A DNA stretch of 64,000 nucleotides, from positions 62,001 to 126,000 of the forward strand of contig NZ_JAHKQR010000011.1 of NCBI RefSeq assembly GCF_018860805.1, in the 5' to 3' direction. The stretch comes from Aestuariibacter sp. A3R04 (GTDB lineage: Bacteria > Pseudomonadota > Gammaproteobacteria > Enterobacterales > Alteromonadaceae). The translations under genes and the position numbers were made by a program. Positions 23,801-32,841 of this stretch are shown here, in pieces (positions within the stretch are counted from its first letter, which is position 1; the number at the start of each line of letters is the position of its first letter). The notes beneath the pieces were generated by a model that saw only the letters and a program-made list of their open reading frames with translations, did not search any database and had not been told where the DNA came from.

Positions 23801-25306
23801 TTATTGAATGGCTTTTTCATCTTCCTGGGGTAATTTTTCCCAATTTCGGGTGATAAGAGAAAACGCCAGCACCAGCGCGCCGATGACTCCTGCAAAGATG
23901 GCAATACTGCTAAATAGCGAAGACACGTCGCCAGATTCGTCGGTACCAAAAGCCCCGGCCATTACGCCAGCTATAACACTACCTATGGAGTAAGTTAATA
24001 CGAACAAGCCCATAAGCTGACCTGAGAATCGACGAGGAGAAAGTTTACTTACTGCACTAAGTGCAACAGGGCTCAGGCACAACTCACCTACGGTGTGTAG
24101 GAAATACGTAGCGACAAGCCAGTAGGGCGCTACTTGTTGGCCAATGGCAGCGTACATTGCAGCGAAAAACATAACGATGAAACCACTGCCCATAATAAGA
24201 ACGCCAAGGCCGCATTTAATACCGTAAGAAGGATCAAGCATACGCTTACCAAGCTGGATCCACAGCACCGCAAAAAACGGCGACAAGGCAATAATGAAAA
24301 TGGAATTCAAGCTTTGGAACCACGCGAAGGGAATTTCAAAACTGCCCCACATTCTATCGGTATTTTCATTGGCAAAAACATTCAACGAGGAACCCGCTTG
24401 TTCAAACCCAGCGAAGAAGCAGGCCGACGCTACACAAATCAGGAACAATGACAGCATGCGCTTCTTTTCATTATCGGTTAGGTTGCCGAAGAAAAAGATA
24501 AAGCCAAAATAGAGCAAGAAAATAACCGTAAACAAGTAAGCGACGTATTCAGCGACTTGAGCGACATCAATCACGAGGTAACCCATGGTCATGGCGTAGG
24601 TCACCGCAGCCAGTGTAACTAGGAAAACAGTAATACCAGTCCAGCTTTTCTTTACGCCGGATGGTGTCATTTCAACGGTGGGTTTGGCTGAGTGTGCAGG
24701 CAATTTATGTTGAGTAATGCGGTACTGTATCAAGCCAATTCCCATTCCGATAGCCGCAGCACCAAAAGCCCAGTGATAGCCTTGATTGACGGCAAGCCAG
24801 CCACAAACAAAGTTCCCGATGATTGAACCAATGTTAATACCCATATAATAAAGCGTATATCCACTGTCTCGACGGGCATCGTGCTCAGTGTATAGTTGCC
24901 CCACCATGGCGCTGATGTTTGGTTTTAGCAATCCGGTGCCAAGTACAACCAGAATAAGGCCGATGAAAAAAGTTGATGTGGTAGGAATGGCCAATACAAT
25001 GTGGCCACTCATAATAATAATACCGCCATACCAAACGGCGTTTTGTCCGCCAAACAGGCGGTCGGCTAACCAGCCTCCGGACAGCCCCATAAAATATACG
25101 GCGCCAGTGTACAAGCCATAAATGGCATAAGCGGTTTCTTTGTCAAAGCCAAGACCTTGTTGTTGAATGGTCAGGGTCATGAAAATGACCAGAAGCGCGC
25201 GCATACCGTAGTAGCTCATGCGTTCCCACATTTCTGTGAAAAACAGTGTCTGCAAGCCCCCTGGATGGCCAAAGAAACTGGTATCGTTAGATGTTTTTAT
25301 TGTCAC
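23801..25306 (-). CDS. POT/PTR family proton-dependent oligopeptide transporter
   Basis: A 501-residue inner-membrane protein with about 12-14 hydrophobic helices takes up di- and tripeptides with protons. The N-terminal FTEMWERMSYYGMRALLV contains the ExxERxxYY proton-coupling signature of POT carriers; GTGLLKPNISAMVGQLY and DSGYTLYYMGINIGS are further family motifs, and FLHTVGELCLSPVALSAVSKL lies in the C-terminal half. The start is GTG with an upstream promoter; the gene ends with its own terminator, so it is a single unit. Exact substrate is not predictable. Confidence 0.93.
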   Translation of the reverse strand: MTIKTSNDTSFFGHPGGLQTLFFTEMWERMSYYGMRALLVIFMTLTIQQQGLGFDKETAYAIYGLYTGAVYFMGLSGGWLADRLFGGQNAVWYGGIIIMSGHIVLAIPTTSTFFIGLILVVLGTGLLKPNISAMVGQLYTEHDARRDSGYTLYYMGINIGSIIGNFVCGWLAVNQGYHWAFGAAAIGMGIGLIQYRITQHKLPAHSAKPTVEMTPSGVKKSWTGITVFLVTLAAVTYAMTMGYLVIDVAQVAEYVAYLFTVIFLLYFGFIFFFGNLTDNEKKRMLSLFLICVASACFFAGFEQAGSSLNVFANENTDRMWGSFEIPFAWFQSLNSIFIIALSPFFAVLWIQLGKRMLDPSYGIKCGLGVLIMGSGFIVMFFAAMYAAIGQQVAPYWLVATYFLHTVGELCLSPVALSAVSKLSPRRFSGQLMGLFVLTYSIGSVIAGVMAGAFGTDESGDVSSLFSSIAIFAGVIGALVLAFSLITRNWEKLPQEDEKAIQ

Positions 25307-25396
25307 AATAGAGTTCCGTCTTTTAATGATTGTTATGATATTTCACGTGAGCAATCAGGTGTATCTGCCCCATTACCCCGTAGTGTTCTGGCTACT

Positions 25397-25425
25397 GTTA
25401 TACCGAAGGAAAGTGCGATACACAA
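25397..25425 (-). promoter_or_regulatory. putative promoter of the POT transporter gene
   Basis: On the minus strand TTGTGT (25420-25425) and TATAAC (25397-25402) are 17 bases apart, about 90 bases before the GTG start. Consensus match is good; no data on use. Confidence 0.55.
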
Positions 25426-25456
25426 GGGAGTGGCAACAGATAGCGATGAATACAAT

Positions 25457-25495
25457 CGAGCAGTAAACCGGGGTAGGGAATGCTGCTCGTTTTTT
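25457..25495 (+). terminator. orphan plus-strand intrinsic terminator
   Basis: CGAGCAG (25457-25463) and CTGCTCG (25483-25489) form a 7-bp stem followed by TTTTTT on the plus strand. No plus-strand gene lies upstream; the neighbours (POT gene and kpsE) are both on the minus strand. Confidence 0.55.
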
Positions 25496-25498
25496 GTA

Positions 25499-26605
25499 CT
25501 ACAACTCTTTTATAGTGGCAATTATGATGCGCACAGAGCCGTAAATAATAAGTAGGATAACGCCGAACAACACGAGGTTGTAGATGATTTCAGGATAAGC
25601 GTTGTCATCGGGGTGCGTTGGCGTTTCGATGGTGACCAGATGTTGTAATTTTTGATATGCCTCGACTCTGGCATTTTCCAACGACACTAAGGACGACGAA
25701 AATGCCTGAATAGCCAACTGCATTTGTATTTGCAGGTTGCTATACTGAGCCATCTGTTCCGTAACAGAGAGAACGTCACCGGTTTTTTTATTACTGAATG
25801 TTTCTTTTTGAAAGTCGACTTGTTCTTGCAATGCACCAATTTGTCTTTTGAGGTTTTGAACTTCAGGAGCAGTGGGTGACATCATAGTCTGCAGTGTATT
25901 GAGTTCCGCCCGTTTTTGGGCAAGAGTTGCTTGCAGGGAAAAAGCGATTTGTTGAGACGCGGCACCCTCTGCTGTGGGGTCGAGTACGTTATAAGTAGAT
26001 TGAAACGCGAGTAACGCGTTTTTGGCTTCCTTGAGTTTTTCTTCTACAACCTGATGCTCACCTTTTGCAAAATCCATTTTTGCTTTTGCCAGATTGTTGT
26101 TGATTTCATTGAGGAAACGTTCAGCTTCAACAACAATGGCATGATTAACAGTTTGAGCAAAATCGGCGGTGAAGGCTTTGACTTTGAGCGTAATAACACT
26201 GGAGATAGAATCTACCTCCACGGTAACGTGGTCGAGGTAATACTGGTAAAATTCAACCTGGGTGTGATCGTCCGGTAAGCGACTAAACACGTCCCCATGG
26301 TCTCCTGAAAAATGTGTTGATAAGCCAACCGTATTTTCAAGATGTCGCATCATGTTTTGTGACTGTATATAGCTTTCTATGATTTGACTGTCATTGGCGG
26401 ACACACTGCTGGCAATCGTGCCTACTAGAAGGTTGGTGGGATCAAAAGAACTGCCGCCGTCTGTAGATTTAATTATTAATTTACTAACACTTTCATACTG
26501 AGGTGATGCTATTACCACCAGATAAAAAGCGTAAAGTAGCCACGGCGCCACAATAAAGACGATTTTGTTCTTTCTAAGTTTGGTAAACACGTTAGATATA
26601 TTCAT
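25499..26605 (-). CDS. kpsE: capsule polysaccharide export inner-membrane protein (KpsE/CtrB-like)
   Basis: The 368 residues have an N-terminal transmembrane helix (KIVFIVAPWLLYAFYLVVIA), a long periplasmic part with coiled-coil character (about residues 165-300, e.g. QVVEEKLKEAKNALLAFQS) and a C-terminal helix near residues 340-362. This two-helix plan is that of polysaccharide co-polymerase proteins KpsE/CtrB/BexC, which link the ABC exporter to the outer-membrane channel. It is the last gene of the lipoprotein-kpsD-kpsM-kpsT-kpsE unit, 23 bases after kpsT. Confidence 0.88.
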   Translation of the reverse strand: MNISNVFTKLRKNKIVFIVAPWLLYAFYLVVIASPQYESVSKLIIKSTDGGSSFDPTNLLVGTIASSVSANDSQIIESYIQSQNMMRHLENTVGLSTHFSGDHGDVFSRLPDDHTQVEFYQYYLDHVTVEVDSISSVITLKVKAFTADFAQTVNHAIVVEAERFLNEINNNLAKAKMDFAKGEHQVVEEKLKEAKNALLAFQSTYNVLDPTAEGAASQQIAFSLQATLAQKRAELNTLQTMMSPTAPEVQNLKRQIGALQEQVDFQKETFSNKKTGDVLSVTEQMAQYSNLQIQMQLAIQAFSSSLVSLENARVEAYQKLQHLVTIETPTHPDDNAYPEIIYNLVLFGVILLIIYGSVRIIIATIKEL

Positions 26606-26628
26606 AATTTGATATTGTCACTGCTGCG

Positions 26629-27279
26629 TTACTCTGCCATGTAGGCATCGATGCCTTCTTCTAAGTTTTCAAAGTAGTTCAACTTGCCATTTTCGATAAT
26701 AACGGCAGAAGTACAAAACTCCCGGATTTGGTCGAGTTCATGACTGACCATGATCATGCCGGCGGTTTTACTTTTTTCTTTAAGTGCTTCTCTGGCTTTA
26801 CGGCGAAAAGTCGGATCCCCCACTGAAGTGGCTTCGTCAATTAAATAAATATCGAAGTTGATGTTGATGCAACAAGCAAAAACCAGTTTTGCACGCATAC
26901 CCGCTGAGTAGGTTCTCACAGGTAAATCAAAGCGTTTGCCAACTTCTGCAAACTGTTGCACGTTGGCTTCATAAGTTTTGAGTGAGGATACCTGATTAAT
27001 TCGTCCGATGAACCGCGTATTTTCTCGTCCGGTCATTTGCGGATGGATCCCTGTTTGAAGTGCCACTGGCCAGGACATCGATTTGTTCGTAATTATTCGT
27101 CCTCTATCGGGGTATTCGCTCTTTGCCAGCATTCTAAATAAAGTTGATTTACCCGCGCCATTCTTACCGAGGATTGCCACACTTTTTTCTGTAGGGAAGT
27201 CGAAGTTAAGATCCTTAAAGATATACTGTGGCCCAAGTTTGCTCGGGTAACTCTTTGTTAAGTTCTCAATTCTAATCAT
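26629..27279 (-). CDS. kpsT: capsule polysaccharide ABC exporter, ATP-binding protein (KpsT-like)
   Basis: A 216-residue ABC ATPase: Walker A ILGKNGAGKSTLFRML, a signature region RTYSAGMRAKLVFAC and Walker B DIYLIDEATSVGDP, all as in KpsT/CtrD/BexA, which power export of lipid-linked capsule polymers. It lacks the extra C-terminal carbohydrate-binding domain of Wzt. Its start overlaps the kpsM stop by four bases. Confidence 0.92.
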   Translation of the reverse strand: MIRIENLTKSYPSKLGPQYIFKDLNFDFPTEKSVAILGKNGAGKSTLFRMLAKSEYPDRGRIITNKSMSWPVALQTGIHPQMTGRENTRFIGRINQVSSLKTYEANVQQFAEVGKRFDLPVRTYSAGMRAKLVFACCININFDIYLIDEATSVGDPTFRRKAREALKEKSKTAGMIMVSHELDQIREFCTSAVIIENGKLNYFENLEEGIDAYMAE

Positions 27280-28058
27280 CTGGCCAGCACCTTTTTCCAG
27301 GAAATGTGATAAATAGCAAGAGAAAAGAAAAATGTGATGGCAGTCACTTCCAGAACAAAATTAATTGATACGCCTTTATTTCCATATGAGGGGTAACAGG
27401 CATAGCGGGCCAGTTCAATAAAATGAACTAAAGGGTTCCAGGTAAACCAGTGCCAATACTCTGGAGGTATATCCTGTAGGCTAAAAAATATGCAGGAAAT
27501 AAAAAACAGCGGTCTGGTAAGCAACCCCTTAATTTTACCCGTTTCGGGAACAAAAGTGTTTAGTACGCCGAAAATTAAACTCACGGAAATAGCGAATATC
27601 CAAAGGGTTAGATAAAGGAAGAGGAGTAATAGAGGATCGGCGAGTTGAAAATCCATTTGTAGCAGATAGATCGCAATAAAAATCAGTACCGTCACGCCAA
27701 GTTTTATGCAAAATTCCATAAAACCTGCAGTAATGAGGGCGGCAATTGGCTGTACCTGCCTGAAAGCGTAGAGGGGTTTATTTTGCTTTATAGCGTTTGG
27801 TACGCTGCCTAAGCACGTAAGAAAAGACTGTATCCCCATTAATCCAATCATCATAAACAAAAATACAGGAATGGAGTGAACATCGCTGTCTGTAATCAGA
27901 CTCCTTCCAAATGCGAGGAAAAACACGAACACGAAAGGTTCTGCAAACGCCCACCCAAGACCGAGTTTATCATTGAATTTACTTTGTAACTCACGCAGGA
28001 AAAGAGCGAAAATTACTCTTCGCCATGCGTGTAGTTGAGTTTTGACAGCGCGTTCCAT
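27276..28058 (-). CDS. kpsM: capsule polysaccharide ABC exporter, permease (KpsM-like)
   Basis: The 260-residue ABC-2 type permease has about six hydrophobic helices and the family segment RELQSKFNDKLGLGWAFAEP followed by FVFVFFLAFGRS. It pairs with the KpsT-like ATPase. Its ATG overlaps the stop of the kpsD-like gene (TAATG). Confidence 0.92.
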   Translation of the reverse strand: MERAVKTQLHAWRRVIFALFLRELQSKFNDKLGLGWAFAEPFVFVFFLAFGRSLITDSDVHSIPVFLFMMIGLMGIQSFLTCLGSVPNAIKQNKPLYAFRQVQPIAALITAGFMEFCIKLGVTVLIFIAIYLLQMDFQLADPLLLLFLYLTLWIFAISVSLIFGVLNTFVPETGKIKGLLTRPLFFISCIFFSLQDIPPEYWHWFTWNPLVHFIELARYACYPSYGNKGVSINFVLEVTAITFFFSLAIYHISWKKVLAR

Positions 28059-29905
28059 TAATCTATTGCTACGTTAGCAGCCACAGCAATCTGATAGATT
28101 ATTTGGGTAATATCTTTAATTGCCTGCAACGATTTAACATCGATAGACGGTAGTACCACTACGTGATCGCCTGGGTGTAGGTCGAGCTTGCCTTCTCCGT
28201 CGGCCCAAAAACTTCTGTGAATACTGTCAAATTCAACGATACCGTTTTTGCGGATAATGAGAATGCGGTTGTCATCGGCGCGTTGGGTAAAGCCGCCAGC
28301 CCAGGCTACGTAATCTGCCGTAGTTGCTTCGTCATTGTACACAATGGCTTGCGGCATCATTACTTCACCACCAACGTGGATAAGGTCTGAAACCTCAGGA
28401 ATAACAATGGTATCGTTAGGTTCGAGAAGCACGTTAGCAATCTCTCCTTTTTCGGCAACAATCACTTTGCCCTGAGGTTCAATCTGGCGGGCTCGCTGAA
28501 TAAAATCAGACACAAGCTGAGCCTCCTGAACCCGAATTGACCCCTCACCAGTCGAACTAATAGGAGCCGTGTAAATACTGCGTTCAAGGCGTTGAAGGGA
28601 TTGCTCGATCAATTCCCGTTGCTTTTCGGCAACACTTTCTCTCAATAAAAATACGTTGTCTGGGTCTGACAGTGTTTCATCTATTTGCACGTAGTCCATG
28701 ACGTCTTTGAGACGTGTGCCCTTGTCCACCATAATCTGCGAAGGACCGTTATGTTGACCGGCAATGTTAATTTGATAGACCATAGGGGGATGATCGTTAA
28801 CGAAGCTAACCTGATCGCCGGCTTTTAATGTCATATCATTAAAAAAAGGCAGTGCCAGGTATTCTGCGAATTGTTCGCCTTGCCTTAGGCCTGCTACAGA
28901 AACGTGACTGATAAACTCTTGTGGTCGTGCATATTCAAGAAGGGTTTCACCTCTTAATTCGTCATCTTTAAATTCGAAAGTATAGCTATTGCTGGCGCCT
29001 TCTGTCACAGTAACGCGGTTGCCAACAGGGTGCACTACGATGGTATCGCCATCCTGAAATGATAAGGCAGGTAAGGTTCCATGGCGAATAAAGTCGTAAA
29101 GGTCTACGGTAGTGACGGCTTGGTGATTTCGTTTGATTTCTATTTTTCTAAAACTACCGCGTTTAAAATCGATACCTCCAGCCCGTTTCAGATAATACAG
29201 CACGCTGTCGCTTGCCAGGCCTGCATACTGACCTGGTCGAATAACTGGCCCGGTAATATAAACCGATACAGGTGTGGCGGTCAGTAGATTGACATAGATA
29301 TTAACGTCGTTGGTATAAACCTGTTTAATTCTGTTCGCTACCAATTGGTTTACTGAGCCTGCGGGTGTGTTAGCCACTCTAATAGGGCCAATGTTTGGAA
29401 TGAACACATTGCCCTGATTGTCAACGGTAACGACATCTGAATAACTAATGGCTCCCCACATCCAAATGGATATTTTATCGCCAGGTGCGATGAGGTAATT
29501 ATCATTTAACCCAGCACTGCGCTCCGATTCAAACCCGCCGATAAACAGATTGGCTGCAAAAGGCGGATTAGATAGCGCTTCATCCATAGGAAACACATCT
29601 TCAATAGTGGGTTCACCCGGCAAGGTTATTCCTGATCGCGGTTCACTAATATACTGGCCTACAGAAGCTTGCCCTGTGTTTCTTGCTCCAGGTAGTGTAC
29701 GGGAGGTTTGCACATTCATGGGCGATACGGAGGGACTGGAAATACTCCCCATTATTGCGCCACCAGTATTTTGTTGTTGTGATTGCTCTCTGAGCTGTTG
29801 TAAGTCAGATAATGACTGGGCATTGGCCGCAAAGAAAGTGACAGTTAAACTAAAGCTCAGGGCTAATGTTGTTGTCAAACGGTTACAAAACATAAATTTT
29901 ATCAT
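28058..29905 (-). CDS. kpsD: polysaccharide export protein with SLBB domains (KpsD/Wza family)
   Basis: The 615-residue protein has a signal peptide (cleavage predicted after FFAANA), a poly-Gln region, then a polysaccharide-export domain beginning LIAPGDKISIWMWGAISYSD and several SLBB-type repeats (e.g. VYITGPVIRPGQYAG and IHVGGEVMMPQAIVYN). It should form or gate the periplasmic/outer-membrane route for polymer export. No lipobox is present, which fits KpsD-type rather than Wza-type proteins. It starts five bases after the stop of the lipoprotein gene. Confidence 0.9.
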   Translation of the reverse strand: MIKFMFCNRLTTTLALSFSLTVTFFAANAQSLSDLQQLREQSQQQNTGGAIMGSISSPSVSPMNVQTSRTLPGARNTGQASVGQYISEPRSGITLPGEPTIEDVFPMDEALSNPPFAANLFIGGFESERSAGLNDNYLIAPGDKISIWMWGAISYSDVVTVDNQGNVFIPNIGPIRVANTPAGSVNQLVANRIKQVYTNDVNIYVNLLTATPVSVYITGPVIRPGQYAGLASDSVLYYLKRAGGIDFKRGSFRKIEIKRNHQAVTTVDLYDFIRHGTLPALSFQDGDTIVVHPVGNRVTVTEGASNSYTFEFKDDELRGETLLEYARPQEFISHVSVAGLRQGEQFAEYLALPFFNDMTLKAGDQVSFVNDHPPMVYQINIAGQHNGPSQIMVDKGTRLKDVMDYVQIDETLSDPDNVFLLRESVAEKQRELIEQSLQRLERSIYTAPISSTGEGSIRVQEAQLVSDFIQRARQIEPQGKVIVAEKGEIANVLLEPNDTIVIPEVSDLIHVGGEVMMPQAIVYNDEATTADYVAWAGGFTQRADDNRILIIRKNGIVEFDSIHRSFWADGEGKLDLHPGDHVVVLPSIDVKSLQAIKDITQIIYQIAVAANVAID

Positions 29906-29910
29906 CTTGT

Positions 29911-30261
29911 TCAGGATTCGTTACGGTTGAGAAGGGGGGCAAGTAGTTGCCATTGACCATTCCGTTGGCACATTGCACGAGCCACTCGATGTTTTCCCGT
30001 CGTCAATAACTGTTTACAGTTTAACCCTGTTGCTGATCGATAACTCTGTCCCACCTGAAAAGTAGTGTCTGCAATTTGCACCATACTACCGGCAGACAAA
30101 TCGCCCTGTGGTACAGGAACAACTGATGAATTTACCAGTTCAATGTTATTTCCGGATACGAGGGGGATGTTGGCAACCACGGGTGAAGGCGCGGATGAAC
30201 ACCCCGATAAAGAAACAACGCTTGTTATTAGCGCGGCTCCTAAGCCACTGATAAAACGCAT
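29911..30261 (-). CDS. small lipoprotein at head of capsule-export operon
   Basis: The 116-residue protein has a lipoprotein signal with VVSLSGCSSAP (Cys21). The mature part ends with SYRSATGLNCKQLL, VARAMCQRNGQWQLLAPL, where two cysteines could form a disulfide. I do not recognise a named family. Being first in the transcript with kpsD, kpsM, kpsT and kpsE, it may be an accessory lipoprotein of the outer-membrane export channel; that is inference from position. Confidence 0.8.
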   Translation of the reverse strand: MRFISGLGAALITSVVSLSGCSSAPSPVVANIPLVSGNNIELVNSSVVPVPQGDLSAGSMVQIADTTFQVGQSYRSATGLNCKQLLTTGKHRVARAMCQRNGQWQLLAPLLNRNES

Positions 30262-30455
30262 ATCTCATCAATTCCTTTTTTTTACTTGAGCGTAGCATAC
30301 CACAGATATATTTTTATGCAGCGCTGCCCCTTGATGCGCAGTGTAAACGATTGTTTCGCAAACGACCAGTTGACCAACGACGCAAGATTAGCCTTTTGGT
30401 ATTATTCTTGCTTTGTTTTGGCACGTGAACTTGTATAAAAAATTATTTGTAAAAA

Positions 30456-30537
30456 CGCTAGCCTAAAAAATAATAGTAACCCAGTGCGAAGAATCAAAAA
30501 ACAAGATTTATTAGGGCAACAATGCATTAGGCTAGCG
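30456..30537. repeat. 11-bp inverted repeat, 60-base spacing
   Basis: CGCTAGCCTAA (30456-30466) is the exact reverse complement of TTAGGCTAGCG (30527-30537). The spacing suits two operator half-sites or a looped structure. Function unknown. Confidence 0.7.
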
Positions 30538-30686
30538 CTATTGTGAATCAAATAGCATGAATGCGAGAAGAGAAAACCTTGGTGAAATCACTTTCCGTTC
30601 TCACTATATTATTTAATCAGATGGTAGTTATTTTTTTTCCAGTCGATTATTATAACCTTGTTCAGCAAGGTGGGTTTATCGCTTTG

Positions 30687-30692
30687 TATAAT
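30687..30692 (+). promoter_or_regulatory. possible -10 element for the wecA-like gene
   Basis: A perfect TATAAT lies about 100 bases before the ATG at 30791. No good -35 hexamer is found at the normal distance, so use would need an activator or may not occur. Confidence 0.35.
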
Positions 30693-30790
30693 GGAATCCG
30701 TTGTAACATGGAATACCGCAATTTTCACCTTAGTACACTGCGCCTCTTTGGTTGGCATCTATCTCCGTCAGGTAGGGATTATTAGTCTGT

Positions 30791-31855
30791 ATGTTTGATT
30801 ATCTTCAAATTGTCCCGTTATTCACGGCGTTTTTTGTCGCTCTGATTTTGCTGGTGGTGATGACCCCCCTGGCACATCAGTTTGGACTTGTGGATCATCC
30901 TTCATGCAGAAAACGTCATGCTGGCATGGTGCCTTTGACTGGTGGGGTGGCAATTTTTATGGCTGTGCTGGTGGCCAGTGTGGCTACCGATGTCTGGATG
31001 AAAAACAACCCGCTTTTTTTCACGGCGTCTGCATTTATTGTACTGCTTGGCATGTTAGATGACCGATTCCAACTGAGTGCAAAAGGGCGCCTGATGTGCC
31101 AGTTTGGCGTTGCTGCTATTATGGCATGGAGTGCGCAAAACTATATTACTTCCCTGGGTAATATATTCGGATTTGGTGATACGCACCTCGGCCTGGCCGG
31201 GTACTTTTTTACTATAGTGTGCGTAGTCGGTGTCATCAATGCGTTCAATATGATTGATGGTATCGATGGCCTTGCTGGCGGCATGAGTCTCATCGTTTTG
31301 TTGACTGTAGTTGGTATTCTGCTGGCGACAGGCAATGGTTCAGCCATTATGGAACCGCTCATTATAGTTGTGGCAATTGTTCCGTTTCTCGCCTTTAATC
31401 TCAGTTGGAAAGGGTTTAAAGGAAATAAAATCTTCATGGGTGATGCTGGCAGCATGTTTGTCGGCCTCACTATCGTATGGCTACTGGTTGATCACACCCA
31501 GGGGCAACAGGCGGCATTCAGACCTATTACTGCGGTATGGCTAATTGGTTTACCATTAATGGACATGGCCGCCATTATGTACAGACGGGCAAAGAAAGGG
31601 CAGTCGGTTCTTCGTCCGGACAGAAAGCACCTACACAATATTTTTATGCGGGCAGGATTGTCGAGCCGCCAGGCACTTATTGCCATTTTGTTTCTCGGCA
31701 TGTGTTACTGTGCCGTAGGCATTCTCGGAGAGGTCTATCAGGTACCAGAATATATTATGTTCTGGGGGTTCATTGCTTTATTAATGGTATACAGCTACGT
31801 AATCCAAAATATTTGGAAGATGATCAGAAGAGTCAACCGCCATTTGCGATCATAG
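30791..31855 (+). CDS. wecA: undecaprenyl-phosphate N-acetylglucosaminyl 1-phosphate transferase (WecA-like)
   Basis: A 354-residue polyprenyl-phosphate sugar-1-phosphate transferase with about 10-11 membrane helices. It moves a hexosamine-1-phosphate to undecaprenyl phosphate, starting a lipid-linked glycan at the cytoplasmic face. Conserved motifs are LLGMLDDRFQLSAKGR (Asp-Asp), NAFNMIDGIDGLAGGMS, FMGDAGSMFVGLTI and the loop with RPDRKHLHNIFMRAGLS. The protein could use UDP-GlcNAc (WecA) or a related sugar nucleotide. The next two genes encode glycosyltransferases. Confidence 0.9.
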   Translation: MFDYLQIVPLFTAFFVALILLVVMTPLAHQFGLVDHPSCRKRHAGMVPLTGGVAIFMAVLVASVATDVWMKNNPLFFTASAFIVLLGMLDDRFQLSAKGRLMCQFGVAAIMAWSAQNYITSLGNIFGFGDTHLGLAGYFFTIVCVVGVINAFNMIDGIDGLAGGMSLIVLLTVVGILLATGNGSAIMEPLIIVVAIVPFLAFNLSWKGFKGNKIFMGDAGSMFVGLTIVWLLVDHTQGQQAAFRPITAVWLIGLPLMDMAAIMYRRAKKGQSVLRPDRKHLHNIFMRAGLSSRQALIAILFLGMCYCAVGILGEVYQVPEYIMFWGFIALLMVYSYVIQNIWKMIRRVNRHLRS

Positions 31856-31950
31856 CAGACGTCGTTCAAACACGAAATCGTGCAGACGTTTCGCAATATT
31901 TTTGCTATGTTTGCGCCCTGTAAAAAAGAAGAAGCGTTCCGGCGGTCGCA

Positions 31951-32841
31951 TTGTCCAAAGCAAAAACCACATTAATTCATGAAGGCCGCATTTCGGCAAC
32001 GACAAATGCACTGGTTGCCATGTCGGTGTATCACAATGATGTTCCGCAATGGCTAGTGCAAGCTGTTAATAGTATATCCAGGCAAACTTATGGTCACTTT
32101 GTATTTCTGATCGTCATAGATGGAGAGGTGTCTAAGCATATTTCGGATATACTTTTTGAGCTCGCAAACAGAGATGAGCGCGTTTTTCTTGCCAGAAACA
32201 CTTACAATGCCGGCCTGGCAGCTAGTATGAATTTTGCAATTGAGTGGGGCTTAGACAAGAAGTTTCAGTATTTTTTTCGTATGGATGCCGACGATATTTC
32301 CGTAAACGAGAGACTCGAAAAACAAATAGAATATCTCTCAACCCATCATAGGGTTAGTGTACTGGGCACGGCGTTAACGGAAATCAATGAGACTGGTGAT
32401 AAGGTGGGCGCCAGAGTGATGCCCGCATTCCATAAACAGATCCTTAAAGTGCTGCCACGTCGGTGTAGTTTAAATCATCCTACCGTGGCTTTTCGCTATG
32501 AGATTTTCATGAAAGGGTTTCGGTATGATGACTCTTTGATGAACACCCAAGACTATTTTCTTTGGATTAAGCTGGCTAAAGAAGGGGTGGTATTTGGGAA
32601 TTTAAAAGACAGGTTATTAGATTTCCGACGGGTAAACGATTTTTATAAGCGCCGGGGCTTGAGTAAATCGTTGAATGAGTTTCGGGCCCGACTCTACGCA
32701 ATGCGCGCGTTAAAGAAAATGACTTTGTGGAATTTGTTATACGCATGTGGAGTCCTGGTGATGCGGTTAATGCCCGCAAAATTAGTTAAGCTGGCTTACA
32801 AATTAGACCGCAAAATTCTTGAACGGAGTGACAGACAGTGA
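31951..32841 (+). CDS. glycosyltransferase family 2
   Basis: A GT-A fold protein of up to 296 residues with VAMSVYHNDVPQWLVQAVNSI at the N-terminus, the nucleotide/metal motif FFRMDADDIS and a later TQDYFLWIKLAKEG acceptor-side motif, resembling amylovoran-type transferases. The call at 31951 uses a TTG with a weak ribosome site; an ATG 23 codons on is an alternative and closer to the domain edge. It overlaps the next transferase by the GTGA junction. Sugar donor and acceptor cannot be told. Confidence 0.85.
   Translation: MSKAKTTLIHEGRISATTNALVAMSVYHNDVPQWLVQAVNSISRQTYGHFVFLIVIDGEVSKHISDILFELANRDERVFLARNTYNAGLAASMNFAIEWGLDKKFQYFFRMDADDISVNERLEKQIEYLSTHHRVSVLGTALTEINETGDKVGARVMPAFHKQILKVLPRRCSLNHPTVAFRYEIFMKGFRYDDSLMNTQDYFLWIKLAKEGVVFGNLKDRLLDFRRVNDFYKRRGLSKSLNEFRARLYAMRALKKMTLWNLLYACGVLVMRLMPAKLVKLAYKLDRKILERSDRQ

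Larger units (their letters stand above)
30262..30790. other. 529-base divergent intergenic region between export and glycan-synthesis operons
   Basis: AT-rich region holding the promoters of two divergent surface-polysaccharide units. It contains an 11-bp inverted repeat (30456-30466 and 30527-30537) and a TATAAT at 30687-30692. A 74-codon plus-strand frame (30561-30785) has a poor initiation context and no recognisable similarity and is not called as a gene. Confidence 0.7.

Noticed and set aside
25157..25555. 132-codon plus-strand frame over the start of the POT transporter gene
   Set aside because: It overlaps a well-supported gene and its promoter on the other strand and shows no protein-like pattern.
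30561..30785. 74-codon plus-strand frame before the wecA-like gene
   Set aside because: No convincing ribosome site, unusual composition and no recognisable pattern; it lies where promoters and an untranslated leader are expected.
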